Shown here: positions 1-13,600 of the stretch, piece after piece
Position numbering within the stretch: position 1 is the first letter of the stretch
Layout: each line of letters opens with the position of its first letter
Source of the DNA: Diadema setosum
Lineage: Eukaryota; Echinodermata; Echinoidea; Diadematoida; Diadematidae
Direction of reading: 5' to 3'
DNA: 64,000 nucleotides
Assembly (NCBI GenBank): GCA_033980235.1
Contig: CM067066.1
Location: forward strand, 36,702,277-36,766,276
Translations under genes and position numbers: made by a program
The notes under the pieces: generated by a model
Told to the model about the DNA's origin: nothing
Database searches by the model: none
The model's input: only the letters and a program-made list of their open reading frames with translations

Positions 1-167
1 AGAGTCCACTTTTTTTTTAATCGCACAGTTAGTCAACTTTATACTGACCTGACATTCCCCTGCCTTCTGCAGGGGGCAGGCCAGGTGCTCTTTCAGTGTG
101 CTAGAAAATTGAAAATCTGTGGAAACCCCTCCGTATAAACTCACCAAAAAAAGACACACTTTTTCAA

Positions 168-1095
168 GTTTATATTTCTCATAAAATATTTGGCTAAAAA
201 ATCAATGTATAATATGCCATATTGAAGGTAATGTAATCGGCTATCAATCTGGTAGGTCAATAACAAGGGAAATTTCACGCATGAGTGAACACCTTTGTTT
301 TTCTCCTCCAAGGCACAAAAGTAAAAATTTCAAAAATGAACAAGTTGTCATTCATACGTAAGTGCTCTTCCATCTACAACAATAAGAACATCGAAGACAA
401 ATTTAACTCAAGCAGATACATGAGTTAAGTTGCAAAAATAAACCTTTGATCTCAATAATATCTTTGAAGCATAAAATATCAATAGAGACCAAAAATAAGG
501 GGAAAATGAAGAATCTTGGGTCAAATCCAAATTCAAATGAAATAAGAGAAGAAGCAATATCTTTAAAAATTGTAAAGATTTCGATTTGTTTTCAAATGAG
601 GAAAATTGTAAATAATATTTGGTCCTTAAACTTATCTCATGAATCCTTAGATTACTAAATAAAAAAGTGAAATAAAGAAATTCTGTATATCCAGTCATCT
701 TTATGCCCTTTATGCCATTACTCCTTATGTCGTTGAAGTTTCAGCTGACAGAAAATTCTTTTTCCCCCTTTAGTTTCCCAATTTGTTTTTGTTTGAGGGA
801 ACAAAAGGGAACAAAAGAACAAAACACTTTTTTTTTTGCTATTTCATTCGTGTCTCTCATTGTGTTAAACTTTTTTTTTTATTATTATCATTGTTATCTT
901 GAAGGGTATTGCCAAATGAAAGACCTGTTCAATATTACAATTTTTAGTTTTTGTGCCTTGGAGGGCAAAAATGAATGTATTCACTCATGCGTAAAGTTTC
1001 CCTTTGTATTAACCTACTAGCTTGATAGCCAATTAAATCACCTTTAATATGGTATATAATACATTGATTGTAATCAAAATCTTCTATGAAAAATA
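168..1095. mobile_element. Long inverted-repeat (MITE-like) element, ~0.93 kb
   Basis: The arm at about 168-345 is matched in reverse complement by about 905-1095. Shared blocks include ACGCATGAGTGAA (279-291), CTCCAAGGCACAAAA (306-320) and AATCAATGTAT (200-210), interrupted by small differences. The centre is AT-rich and codes for nothing recognisable. It has the structure of an old non-autonomous DNA transposon; superfamily unknown. Confidence 0.7.
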
Positions 1096-2481
1096 TCAGT
1101 CAAGTAAGATTAGACATCGGAATTGTTGCAGACATTATAGTATCCACTGATGGACGGCACATGGATGCAAAAAAAAAAAAAAAAGTTAAATTTTCATAGA
1201 TTTGACTTTTTGGAGAAAATCACCAAAGGAGGAGCTGAAATCCCAATGCGTCGACATGAGTGGCAGAGTTAATAAAGGTAGAATAAAAAAAAAAATATGA
1301 AGGACTTACTGAGGAACTTTTGAGTTGTCAGAATCAAAAGGTGTAGATTAAAAACTAATTGATTGAAAATGATTCACATAACCCAACTGTACATGTAATT
1401 CCAAATACAAGATATTACATCCAGCCGGCATTAGAAATGAAGGGAGCTAAACGTTGCAGATGTACAAGTGGCTGCTCGATTCATCAAACTGACAAATCAT
1501 TCCAGACTTGTGTGTACATATATATATTTCCCAATCAATGTTATTGGGTAAAGGTCACTTATCTTATCGACTCATATTATTATCAGATGGCTTTTTTTAT
1601 CAGTGCTCACACTCATCACAAAGATTGCACTTGTCTTTATCTCCGTCATAAAACGTCGATTGTTACTCCTACATCATTAGCGCTCATTTAGAGCTATCTG
1701 GGTTGGGTCTTTAATCCGTAACTTAGAATACCATGTCTGTATATAGGATAACATCAGATAGTCCCCTCGGTTAGACGCCCCGATAGGATATGGTTGTGAT
1801 GATAATGACCCAATGAAGTTAATCTGTGATTACAAGTTACAACATGGCACCATCTTGATCACATGACTCGAACGTCACGAAAGAGGAAGCAAACATTACA
1901 AAATAATGTTTTGTCTTTGTGTGATGAATTCGCGTTGCTCAATCAATCCTTTAGCTTTCTTTTTCTTTAGGGGAGGGGGAGGAGCTGTCGGATTGCTGCT
2001 GTTTCACAAAACAGCCGACATTGGTGGACGCCCACTCCGTTTTCCTTTCGTAAACCATTGTATATCAAGTACCCTGCCATCACGTCATTCTACACGTCAT
2101 CACGAAAACGAAACTCACGAATACCCATATGCACATCAAGAAAACTGAAGCCTGAGATTTGAGCCCCAAATCCATTGTTTTTGTGAAGCATTTAGAGGGT
2201 AAAGTTTTAATTGTATGTAGGGGAAAGTAGGTTTTGTTTTTGTTTTGTTTTGTTTTATGGGGGGTTTTTTTGTGTGTTTTTTTTTTGTTTGTTTTTTGCT
2301 ACCGCAATGATAATCAAGCTCAAACACCTCATTACATTGTGATTTGCTAGTCCTTCAAAGTCTGTAATAAGCTTGAGGGATTTTAATCATACTCTAGAAT
2401 GGAGCCGGTGTTTGCTGCCGAGCTTTTATTCAGATAAAATAGACGTGAAATAGTATTATTAGAATGATAAGATGCACTTAC
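1096..2481. other. AT-rich sequence with no recognised gene
   Basis: Contains short homopolymer runs and a T-rich stretch near 2230-2300. No exon of the dipeptidase or another known family was recognised. Confidence 0.4.
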
Positions 2482-2598
2482 AACTCCAATCCAACGAGTG
2501 AACCATTCTAATTGTCCTATATGACCTGCGATTAACAAGAATGATGATAGGGCTGCTGCAATTAATAGGAGGAAGCCGGGGTGACAATTTGTTGACAT
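2482..2598 (-). CDS. Possible first exon of a minus-strand membrane or secreted protein
   Basis: Reading on the - strand, ATG at 2598 opens 39 codons that end at a strong donor (GTT|gtaagt, phase 0). The peptide has a long hydrophobic stretch (GFLLLIAAALSSFLLIAG) followed by HIGQLEWFTRWIGV, as for a signal peptide or first membrane segment. No partner exon was found between here and position 1, so the rest would lie off the left edge. Not recognised as a known family. It could also be a chance ORF. Confidence 0.25.
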
Positions 2599-3604
2599 AA
2601 AGCACCCACTTCGAGGTCTCTATCAGTTTTCCAATAGTGTAATGATCCTGATGAGGTTCTTTCGTCGTAGAGCGCAAGACCAAAGATTTTGTTTACCTAT
2701 TATACAGGTACACATGGAGAGCGTTTTCATCACAAAACGCAAATAACAGTTATTATTAGTTGTGCAACGCTGCTCAAAGACATGTTCTAGTGACGTGAAT
2801 GTTGCAATGTATGTGGTTATGAACGGCTTAGTGAGGGAAGTGCACAAATGATTTGATTTATTTATACTTCACGTCTTCAGACAACAGAACAAAATAAAAT
2901 GCTCCTCGCAGAAGAATTTAATGTATTTGTGTCTTGATGAAGTAGATGTGATTTTGCAAAATGTTTACTTAGGATGCACTTTAAAAAAAAATCAGCTCTC
3001 TTGACAACTCTTTATCGCATGGAGAAATATGTTTTTGATTAAGCAGACTGTCCTATTTCAGTAATCTGATCATGTAGTGAAAGGCGCCTCAGAAAACAGG
3101 AGCAAGTCACAACAGCCACACAAGCAGCGACTGTTATGATGTCTGAATGATTCATCGCTAGTCTTTAACATCACTGGTTTACTCATAAAGAAGTTCTATA
3201 TAGGTACCATATAGGTCATAGGCACATTTCTTCTCCAATGCATCGCGTACGAACTTATGTGTCAATACAAAGAGCTTCTCCTCAGTCATCCGTGCCAATG
3301 AGTCAAATGTGCAAATTACACACACAAATCTATAGACAGTTATTTAATGTGCCACGCAGAAGGTTAATGCCAAGATCTGTCAGGAGTCTTCACAGCTTGC
3401 TGTGAACGGGCAGACAGTCATAGTGACTAATTTCCCGGGGCCATAGTGATTTTTGAGATGCCTGCACCTGTTGGTTTTACCCGTCATATCAGCGTGTTAG
3501 AAATGCCCACCTGCCTGTTCTTATAGCTGTCTCACATCTAAATTCATAATAAATCACAGCTCTTGCTGCACCAGATTCAAGACATCAACAAACTTTGAGT
3601 GCGA

Positions 3605-3638
<34 letters not shown>

Positions 3639-3941
3639 GTTTTGGTTAAGAGTAATAAGAAATGATTTAATTTTTTTCTTGCTTTTAGTTTCAGGCAAGT
3701 AAAGATAATTATGAAAAGTGAGATATCTGAAACCGAAATTTCTGCAGAAAAAAAAAAGTTAATAGGAGTTTTGATATGGAATTTAAATATTGATCGATTA
3801 AATGTAATCGAAATTATAGTTAGGTTCAATTTGGTTCAGTGACTAACTGTCGTATGAAATCATGAGAATAAGTGATAAGTTTGTTTGTTTGTTTGTTTGT
3901 TTTTTGCGTGTTTTTCCCCCGCTCCTTACCGGAACACATAG
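2599..3941. other. Presumed 5' or intronic sequence of the dipeptidase gene
   Basis: Contains a 30-nt poly-A run near 3606-3637 and a GTTT repeat near 3881-3903, the latter just before the first recognised dipeptidase acceptor. No signal-peptide exon could be identified. Confidence 0.4.
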
Positions 3942-4083
3942 CCACAACGACTGGCCCTGGCAGCTGAAGCAGAGACAAGACAACGCTTTACAGACCATCG
4001 ATTTGAACAGCGACCTCACCGCTCTGTGGGACATCAGTCATACCGATATTCCACGCCTGAAGGAAGGACTTGTTGGTGGTCAG
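3942..4083 (+). CDS. Dipeptidase exon with HND zinc-site motif
   Basis: The acceptor is a pyrimidine-rich tract ending in ATAG at 3941 and the donor is CAG|gtaaaa. It encodes [10 protein letters not shown] through [12 protein letters not shown], matching the N-terminal HNDLPW block of M19 dipeptidases; the His and Asp are zinc ligands. It begins with one leftover base (a codon completed from an upstream exon) and ends in phase 0. Confidence 0.92.
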
Positions 4084-7000
4084 GTAAAACTTCAGATAAA
4101 ATGGTGACATAGGACATTTGCTCATGCGACGATTGCTCCGGTGTTATTTTCTCCAAGGACTTAGGGTTAGGGTTGTGATAGGGTTTTAGTCACAGCAAGG
4201 AGCTATAGCTCCTTGGTCATAGGTGTGAGGGTAAGGGTTAGGGTTAGGGTTATGTCTGTGGGTATATAATCTAAGTTTGGCTTCGCGTGCAGAATTTTCG
4301 TGGGAGGAATAGTATATTGTCTCAAGAGCAAATGTACGGAAGCTTAAAAGTGCCAACCAGATGACGAGATAAGAAGACGAGAAGACAGGTTAAATACCGA
4401 GAAGCCGAGTTACTGCAACTCGGCAAGTCGACTTGCTTGGATCAAGAAGACAAGATGACAAGTTGTTGAAACTCGGTAAGTCGACTCGTTTGGGACAAGA
4501 AGACATGATAACGAGTTGTTGAAACTCGGAAAGTCGACTTGCTTTGGACAAGAAGTCAAGATGACAAGTTGTTGAAACTCGGCAAGTCGACTCGTTTGGG
4601 ATAAGAAGTCAAGATGACAAGTTTTTGAAACTCGGCAAGTCGACTCGTTTGGAACAAGAAGACATGATAACGAGTTGTTGAAACTCGGAAAGTCGACTTG
4701 CTTTGGACAAGAAGTCAAGATGACAAGTTGTTGAAACTCGGCAAGTCGACTTGCTTGGGACAAGAAGTCAAGATGACAAGTTGTTGAAACTCGGCAAGTC
4801 GACTCGTTAGGGACAAGAAGTCAAGATGACAAGTTGTTGAAACTCGGCAAGTCGACTTGCTTGGGACAAGAAGTCAAGATGACAAGTTGTTGAAACTCGG
4901 CAAGTCGACTTGCTTGGGACAAGAAGTCAAGATGACAAGTTGTTGAAACTCGGCAAGTCGACTCGTTTGGGACAAGAAGTCAAGATGACAAGTTGTTGAA
5001 ACTCGGCAAGTCGACTTGCTTTGGACAAGAAGTCAAGATGACAAGTTGTTGAAACTCGGCAAGTCGACTCGTTTGGGACAAGAAGTCAAGATGACAAGTT
5101 GTTGAAACTCGGAAAGTCGACTTGCTTGGGACAAGAAGTCAAGTTGTTGAAACTCGGCAAGTCGACTCGTTAGGGACAAGAAGTCAAGATGACAAGTTGT
5201 TGAAACTCGGCAAGTCGACTTGCTTGGGACAAGAAGTCAAGATGACAAGTTGTTGAAACTCGGCAAGTCGACTCGTTTGGGACAAGAAGTCAAGATGACA
5301 AGTTGTTGAAACTCGGAAAGTCGACTTGCTTGGGACAAGAAGTCAAGATGACAAGTTGTTGAAACTCGGCAAGTCGACTCGTTAGGGACAAGAAGTCAAG
5401 ATGACAAGTAAATGAAGTACAAGTCGACTTGCCGAGTTTCAATAACTTGTCATCTTGACTTCTTGTCCCAAGCAAGTCGACTTGCCGAGTTTCAACAACT
5501 TGTCATCTTGACTTCTTGTCCCAAGCAAGTCGACTTTCCGAGTTTCAACAACTCGTTATCATGTCTTCTTGTTCCAAACGAGTCGACTTGCCGAGTTTCA
5601 ACAACTTGTCATCTTGACTTCTTGTCCCAAGCAAGTCGACTTTCCGAGTTTCAACAACCCGTTATCATGTCTTCTTGTTCCAAACGAGTCGACTTGCCGA
5701 GTTTCAATAACTTGTCATCTTGACTTCTTGTCCCAAGCAAGTCGACTTGCCGAGTTTCAACAACTTGTCACCTTGACTTCTTGTCCCTAACGAGTCGACT
5801 TGCCGAGTTCCAACAACTTGTCATCTTGACTTCTTGTCCCAAGCAAGTCGACTTTCCGAGTTTCAACAACCCGTTATCATGTCTTCTTGTCCCTAACGAG
5901 TCGACTTGTCGAGTTTCAACAACTTGTCATCTTGACTTCTTGTCCCAAGCAAGTCGACTTGCCGAGTTTCAATAACTTGTCATCTTGACTTCTTGTCCCA
6001 AGCAAGTCGACTTGCCGAGTTTCAACAACTTGTCATCTTGACTTCTTGTCCCAAGCAAGTCGACTTGGCGAGTTTCAACAACTTGTCATCTTGACTTCTT
6101 GTCCCAAGCAAGTCGACTTTCCGAGTTTCAACAACTCGTTATCATGTCTTCTTGTTCCAAACGAGTCGACTTGCCGAGTTTCAATAACTTGTCATCTTGA
6201 CTTCTTGTCCCAAGCAAGTCGACTTTCCGAGTTTCAACAACTCGTTATCATGTCTTTTCGTCCCAAACAAGTCGACTTGCCGAGGTTCAACAACTCGTTA
6301 TCATGTCTTCTTGTCCCAAAAGAGTCGACTTTCCGAGTTTCAACAACTCGTTATCATGTCTTTTTGTCTCAAACAAGTCGACTTACCGAGTTTCAACAAC
6401 TTGTCATCTCGTCATCTGGTTGGCACTTTTAAGCTTCCGTACAAATGTCATAGAACCAATAAAATAACATCTGTCCTTTGAAACACTCAGCCCACGTTTG
6501 TGTGTGTGTGATTTTTTTAAAATGCAGTTTCAATATAAGATGCATAAACAAAACAGAAAGTAAATATTACTTATAATAAAGTTAATATGACGCCACATCC
6601 AAAATTGCATTTAAATCATATAGTGTATCATAATATCTGCATATATTATGCTAGAAAATTGGGAGGTTCAGAGTTTAGTAGTCAGTGGTGGTGAAATAGT
6701 ATTCCTGGGTGTTATTTTGAAATTCAGTATTCTGTTATAGAGATTCGTCGGCCCGCATGCGCATTTATTAAACTGTGATGTATTGTTTCCAGTCAGGATA
6801 ACCGCATCCTGGTCACTGTGTGGTAACCAAGTAATGTATAGGAAGTCCGCTGTCTGCAGCATGACTAGTTGCAAAATGTCAAAATGTGTAAAAATGCGTT
6901 CCTGTAACAACTGTAACATAAATATTTATATCTCCTGGGTGTCTGTTTGGATGGGATGTTTTACGTAAAATATGTTTCCTTTGTCATGAGGTCACTCTGA

Positions 7001-7612
7001 ACCTACATCCTCCCCCTGTGGAGTAGTTTGTTGTTGTTTTAAAAAGAAAAAGAAAAGAAGAATAAAAAAAATGGGACCCTATTAAAAATAATTTGCCCAC
7101 ACAATACTGAAAAAGACTTTAGCATAATAATGTGCAGTTTGTCCCTCGATCTTTAGTTTTCCAGACAAATCCTGATGATGATACGAATGAAAAATGTGTG
7201 GTTTAATTTACCCATGGTTGCCTCTTTACTGTTAAAAGTGTTCTTACAGAGGCAGGGGCGGATCCAGGAATTCCGTAAAGAGGGGGCTTGTTTACAAAAT
7301 TAAAGGGGGGAGCACGCACCCCTCCCCCCATTTTTTTCTTTTTATTTCTTTTGTTTCAGCAAAAAAATAAAGGGGGGGGGGGGGGGCGTGCGCCGGTTGC
7401 GGTCCTCCCTGGATCCGCCCCTGCAGAGGGCATTGCAATAAGGATTATTATTATGCCGACATTTTTTTTCTTTTTTTTTGTGGGGGGGGGGGAGACAAAG
7501 TCCTTGTTGGCACAGGCAGAATTCGAACTTTAGCATAATGATGATAACAAAGTTTGAGCTGCTTATACAAATCGCTTGATTTGATCTAAAAGACAAAACA
7601 AAACAAACCACA

Positions 7613-7659
<47 letters not shown>

Positions 7660-10600
7660 CAACACCACTACCACCAACAACTGCAACTGCAACTGCAACT
7701 GCAACTGCAACAACAACTACAACATCTCGAGGTCTTTAAGTAAAGATCCTTTATACGCTATCTGAGGTAGCTAAGGGAAAGAAGAATAACGTCACTGTTC
7801 GTTTGTTGTTGTTGGTGGTGTTTTTTTCCCCAATTTTAGTTTTGGGCTGCCTACACGAGTTGCAACTCCCAGTACAATGACGCTGTGAAGCATATCTTGG
7901 ATCAGATTGACGTCATCAAGCGAATGGTCCAGATGTATCCGGAGACCTTCGACTTCGTCACCACGGCTCAAGGTGAGAACGACGATGTCGAATCCAATGT
8001 TAGATATATTTTGCCTCATTACCTGGTCGATCTGATATAATTAAAGTGTGGCTCAATGAAAGTTAGCACCTTTTTCTATGCATGCAGCAATGTAAGAATG
8101 ATTATAAAATCATTTGGTTAAGCGCAGAAACTATATCTATATGTTCGACTGCGCTGCAAGAGCTCCGAATGTTATTTGTGCTGCACTGTACTATAATTAT
8201 GATTCCAATAATAAACAATTAAAACTACAAAATCCATTAAACTTATAAATCTTCTGTACTTATTTACTAATATAATTGATTAAAAAGGAAAAAATAGTCA
8301 AATACAAGAAATAAAACGATCTTTAAAAAAGTGAGTGTGCATGACTTAAATAAAGATGAAGAGACCTTGCGATTCCAGATACAGTGTGATCATTATTCAT
8401 TATAAGTTATTAAGCAGGTGTGTAGTTAGAACAAAATGATGTAGACTAAATTAAGCATAATAACAAGAACTTGATTTTTTGTAATTCTGAACGGTCATAA
8501 ATAATGGTTCTCGTTTTGAAACGAATTACTTTATGACTGCGGTAAAACTTTTCTACCATGATTTACTTCGTACTTGTTATTGTCACATCGTGCAAACTCC
8601 TGTAAATCTCGTTAAAAAAATTATTTTACCTGCCACGCACATAGCATCCTACTGAATTTTCGAAAATATAAACTTGGACTATCATCTAATATGAAAAGGC
8701 GAAATAATGGAAGTAAAAAAGAATGAATGAATGAATGAATGAATGAATGAATGAATGAATGAATGAATGAATGAAAAAAGGAGCAAGAATATTTCCACAT
8801 CAAAGGTAGAGTATCTTCGTCACATTCGCAGGCATTTTGCAGTCCTTTACAATTTCGCGTATGCTCAGTGCAGATGAACTTTCCCCCTCGCTCTCATCTG
8901 GTTCTTCGGTGTTCAATCTCTTGACGTCCAACTGTTTTCATTTTTTCTTGTGCAATGGCAGGTATCGTGGATTCCCACGCCAACAGAAAGGTCGCATCCC
9001 TCATTGGCGTAGAGGGTGGGCACAACATCGACAGCAACATGGCGGTACTGCGCATGCTCTACGAACTGGGTGTTAGATACATGACAGTCACGCACAGCTG
9101 TAACACCCCATGGTAACAGCTCTAGCTTGACCCTAAATTAAAGTTCCACATTCACCTGCTATAATGACCAACTTTCTAAAGCACATGCAAGTTGACATTT
9201 TTCGAGCAAATGCCACCAGAACAATGTGTGTCAAATTATAGCGGAAGTCACAGTTTATAAAAGCATCTCATTACAAAGAAATAGTTTATTGTACTGATTG
9301 TCATTCTGCATCGGCCTGTAAAAACAATTCTTAGAATTGTTTGGTGACGTCATGAAAAGGAACTTTTTTTTTTATTTATTGATGATTTCCTACACCAACC
9401 TTGAATTCACTGAAGGTACACAGCAGACGCAATTTTAATTGACATTTTGAAAAACCCCTAGACCTTTAGCTTTTATCGCTGAAACAACATTTTTATGCCT
9501 CCGCCCGAAGGGTGCCAGAGGCAATATGTTTTCGGGTTGTCCGTCCGTCCGTCCGTACGTACGTACGTCCCCTTTTGTTTACGCGATAACTTGAGTATTA
9601 TTCAGTGGAATTTTACCAAACTTGGTCCAAGTATAAAGTATGATGGGGCAATTACTTGATTACTAGTAGTTTTGGAGTGAAATCGGCCAGAGGTAAAAGG
9701 TCAGTGGTCAAAGGTCAAGGTCAAATCCTAAAATTTATCCGCGTTTATCCGGGATTATCTAGGGAATTTAGAGGCCATGTGTCAAAGGTCAGGGGGTTAA
9801 TCAACGATTAATGTCAAGGTAAACTCCTCAAAATTTTACTATTTCCCTCATATTTATGCAATGCTTGCAGGATCTTTCTTGAAACTTAATGTATACATGT
9901 ATAACTTATGGCGATTCTCTGGGAAATTTCCTGCCAAAAGATCAAATATCAAAAGGGAAAAGCTCAAGTGAGAATGCCAAATTTCACTTTTCCTCCGTAT
10001 CTTGCAAGTTACTCAAGGTATCATGAAACTTATTCATGTTCTACCTGACAGTGATTCTCTTGGCAATGTTAGGGTCAAAGGTCAAGGGTCAAAGGCCGGG
10101 CTAAAATGCAAAAAGAAAATTCTATTTAATACTGAATTTACGCTTTTTCTTCATATCTTGAAAATTACTCAATGCATAAACTTATAAAAAGGGTCAAAAG
10201 TCAAGTGAAAATCATCAAATCCCCAAATACATGTACCTGCACTCTTAGACAATATAGCAAACCTACGGTGTAGTTCAAGGAAAGTGACCATTCAACACAT
10301 TTGTGACAAACCTGTCATTTCAATATTTTTTTTTGCCAGTTATGTGAAACTGTCATCACACATTGTCAAGACATTGTACTACAGTATAGACCTATTAGGA
10401 GAACCATGCATTATGGCGGAGGCATACCAGTCGCCATAGTGACATTTCTAGTCTATCCTGTTTTGACGAAGTTGTCTTTCTACCTTAGGGTTTTCTGTTT
10501 GGGCTATGTTGTCAAACTTCAAATTACATATCTCACAGAGAGTCGAGCAAAGGAATAAATAATGCTTATATTTCTTTAAGTGTTTTTTTTTTGTTCCTGA

Positions 10601-13600
10601 ATACTTTCCCTGCATTTGATAACTGCGTATGTGTATCTTAAGTGGTTAATACACAGTCCGTTACTCCGAAGGTTAGATAATACGAAAATGATATAAGGTT
10701 CGTTACTCCGAAGGTTTGTAAATCCGAAAATGAAACGGGTTTTGATTCCTAAGGTTCGCTAATCCGAAAAAGAATATAAGGTTAGTAATACCGAAGGTTT
10801 CATACTTCGCACCTTCTTTTATTTTTGATTTAACAAACCTAATTATAGTAATTTTCTGGTTAACGGCGAACCTTCAGAATAACGACCCTTTAGAAAAGCT
10901 TCAGAAATGTTCGGATTAACGGACCTCATTTCGTTTTCGGATTAAAGAACATGGTATAGAGAATCCGTGTGTTTTGGAATAAGAGGGTGGGGGATGGGGG
11001 TGGCGTATTCGTGGTTAATGTCAAGGGGTTAATGCTTTCCGTCTTCCTTCCGAATTTGAAAGCTAACCATTGTGGAGCGGGCTTTTAGAAGGCTACCTAT
11101 ACTGATGGTTCAAGTCCTGTTTTATGTTCTTGCGTTCTATCATGAATATAAAAAAGTAGTTACTGTATAAGCATGTATGTCAGTATTTAATAATATACCG
11201 ACATAACATTTCAGGGCGGATAACTGGAAGAAAACTAATGAGGAGCCGGCGGAATTCGATGGTCTCACAGAATGGGGCATGGTAAGACAAATATCTACAC
11301 TACTCCATCTTCAAATTGATTTAACTTGATAAAGTAACATAAAAAATATGACAGCAAGCGTTTTGACAAAATCAGAGTAAAAAAGTTACTTGTTTCTAAA
11401 CTTTCATATATATTCCCGGAACAATGAATTCCTTTAGAGCTACACAAAGTAGACAAATAATGATAAGAGATGATGTCATTCGTTGCGCACTGTTTGTACT
11501 GGTTCTATAAGAAAAAAAAAAATAATATCACTGAGGTTTGAAAGGATGCTTCCGATTTTAACTTTCTTGTGAGATAATGAAAAACCTCTTATGAAATATT
11601 ACAGATCGTATAATTCTACGGGGAAATCAAAGTTTATTTGAATACTCAATGGACCGCACTTGTGGTCGACAGTTTAGCATCCGCAGATTGTGCAAATCAT
11701 CTGAAACTTCAGAATCTCGTATCTTTCTTGAGACTTTCTTTTCTAAAGAAAATTTCACTATTTTGCTTGTTTTATTGATTTTTTTTTTTTTTTTTTGGGG
11801 GGGGGGGAGGCATTTATCCGAGATCACACATAGCAAATGCAGAAAAGTTAGTTAAAGGAAGGATATTGAAAACAGTGAAAAAAAAATCTCTAGATTGTCT
11901 CTTAAAGCAAAGAAGAAAACATCAGAACATGTTTTTGCGGGCCATAAGGAGAGCAGCTTACTCCATCCAGGAAGGTGGAAAGACATTCTCTTCCAACTTC
12001 CTGCTCAAATATTTTGAAAGCTATAATAATGAAAATGCTGACACAGCTGATAGTATATTGAACAAAATATCAATTTGTGCCGATTGTGATATAATTATGT
12101 AACCATAATGTGGTTCTTTGATAATGAGTAAGTGTCAGCATCATCATGACATTAACACTTCTTCGTGTATTGATAACTTCTGGTTTGTTTCATGAGGTCA
12201 ATCTATCAAATGTAATAGAGAGGGAGATCACGTGTTGAATATCTCACGCAATAAGAAGTCTCTATCTCAACGTGTTTTTATGTAACCTGAAATGACATAG
12301 ACAGTATACTTTTCATATCTGTACAGGACGTGATCCGTGAAATGAATCGACTGGGCATGCTCATTGACCTTTCACACGTGTCTGAAGCGACCATGATGGA
12401 CGTCCTGGACATCACTTCGGCCCCCGTCATGTTCAGCCACACCTCAGCGTTTGCGCTCTGCAACCACTACCGCAACGCTCCCGACTACATCCTCGAGAGA
12501 GTGGTAAGATACGCCTGATTGTTGATTACATTGAAAAAAAAAAATATCAATGAGATGTAAAACTCCAGAATGTATCCTCTTAAGAGGACAGAATATAATC
12601 ATGTCACTAGCATAGCAGTGACAGGCCTATTACGAATTAAAATTAAACAACGAAAGAAGAATGCGATATGAACGATGAACTCGGGTACTCGAGGAAACTT
12701 TTAGCTACTGAACTCATCGGATGTGAAACGCAAGAAGGAAAACGACAGAGAGAGAGAAAGACAAGGATTAAGACTGCTGGAATATCAGAAAAGGGGAAAA
12801 TGAGGAGGTGAAGAAGAAATAGGTAGAGAAAAAGAAGCAGAAAAAGGCAACAGAAGAAGAAACGGGAGGCCTATATAGATTTGAGAAAAGAAGGGCACTT
12901 GCAACTAGATGGCAAAAGCTAAAGTAGGCATACATCACAGCTTACGATTTCGCTCTCAGAATCGTATTTCTATTTTTGTCGTCAATTTTTTTTTTTTTTT
13001 TGCTTCACGTTTATTTTTGTCTTACTCGAAGCTATACACCTAACGGTAATGTTCCTGTATACAGACCAGCTTCATGTGCACTGCTGTAGGGTTTCTTGTG
13101 CGTTGTTATTGTTGTTGTGTTTGTATTCCGCAAAGAACATGATAATTATAATGGTAATCATCTTTCTTTCATCATTTCGCAGAAAGAAAATGGTGGCGTT
13201 GTGATGGTGAACTTTTACACTTTGTACATCAACTGTCCTCCTGGGAATTTTTCGGCGAACACGAGCGAGGCAACTCTGGGTCAGATTGCTGGTTAGTTAC
13301 TACTGCTATACGACTCCTGGTCTAGCTATGAAATATTGGTACTACAATGCATCTCCCATGCGCTGCAACAATGATAAGTGACAACATGCTCTAACTTTTC
13401 TGCAAATTCGTATTTTTTATTTGTTGTTTCGTACATCTCCGGTCGAAAGTTGATATGATGTAAAATGGAGAGCTCAAAAAGAAGACAGAATTGTCAATTT
13501 GTCTGTTTTTGTTGTTGTTGTTGTTGTTGTTTTGTACAATACCTTGTCTTTTGTGTTAGATATACTAAAAAATACAAAACACCAATGCCATCAATGATCC

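Larger units (their letters stand above)
4334..6442. mobile_element. 2.1 kb fold-back element with opposing 53-bp repeat arrays
   Basis: The ends are inverted copies beginning GTACGGAAGCTTAAAAGTGC (4334 onward; reverse complement ending at 6442) and continue inverted through CCAACCAGATGACGAGAT. Inside, about 4400-5408 is a tandem array of a ~53-bp unit containing AAGTTGTTGAAACTCGG and the palindrome CAAGTCGACTTG. About 5420-6400 is the same array in opposite orientation, so most of the element can fold into one hairpin. The flanks on both sides read AAAT (4330-4333 and 6443-6446), a possible target-site duplication. No transposase ORF is present. Structure resembles the fold-back (FB) class and the sea-urchin TU elements; relationship inferred from structure only. 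Confidence 0.85.

Noticed and set aside
2383..2598. Mitochondrial DNA fragment (NUMT) idea, because of the hydrophobic Leu/Ile/Ala-rich minus ORF
   Set aside because: I could not align it to a specific mitochondrial gene, and the consensus splice donor fits a nuclear exon better.
4400..6400. Regularly spaced repeats resembling a CRISPR array
   Set aside because: There are no unique spacers: the whole 53-bp unit repeats tandemly, then inverts. The genome is eukaryotic.
4410..6481. Several ORFs of 60-130 codons with repeating [10 protein letters not shown] / VDFPSFNN peptides on both strands
   Set aside because: They are translations of the 53-bp fold-back repeat, open in several frames because the unit lacks stops. 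Not proteins.
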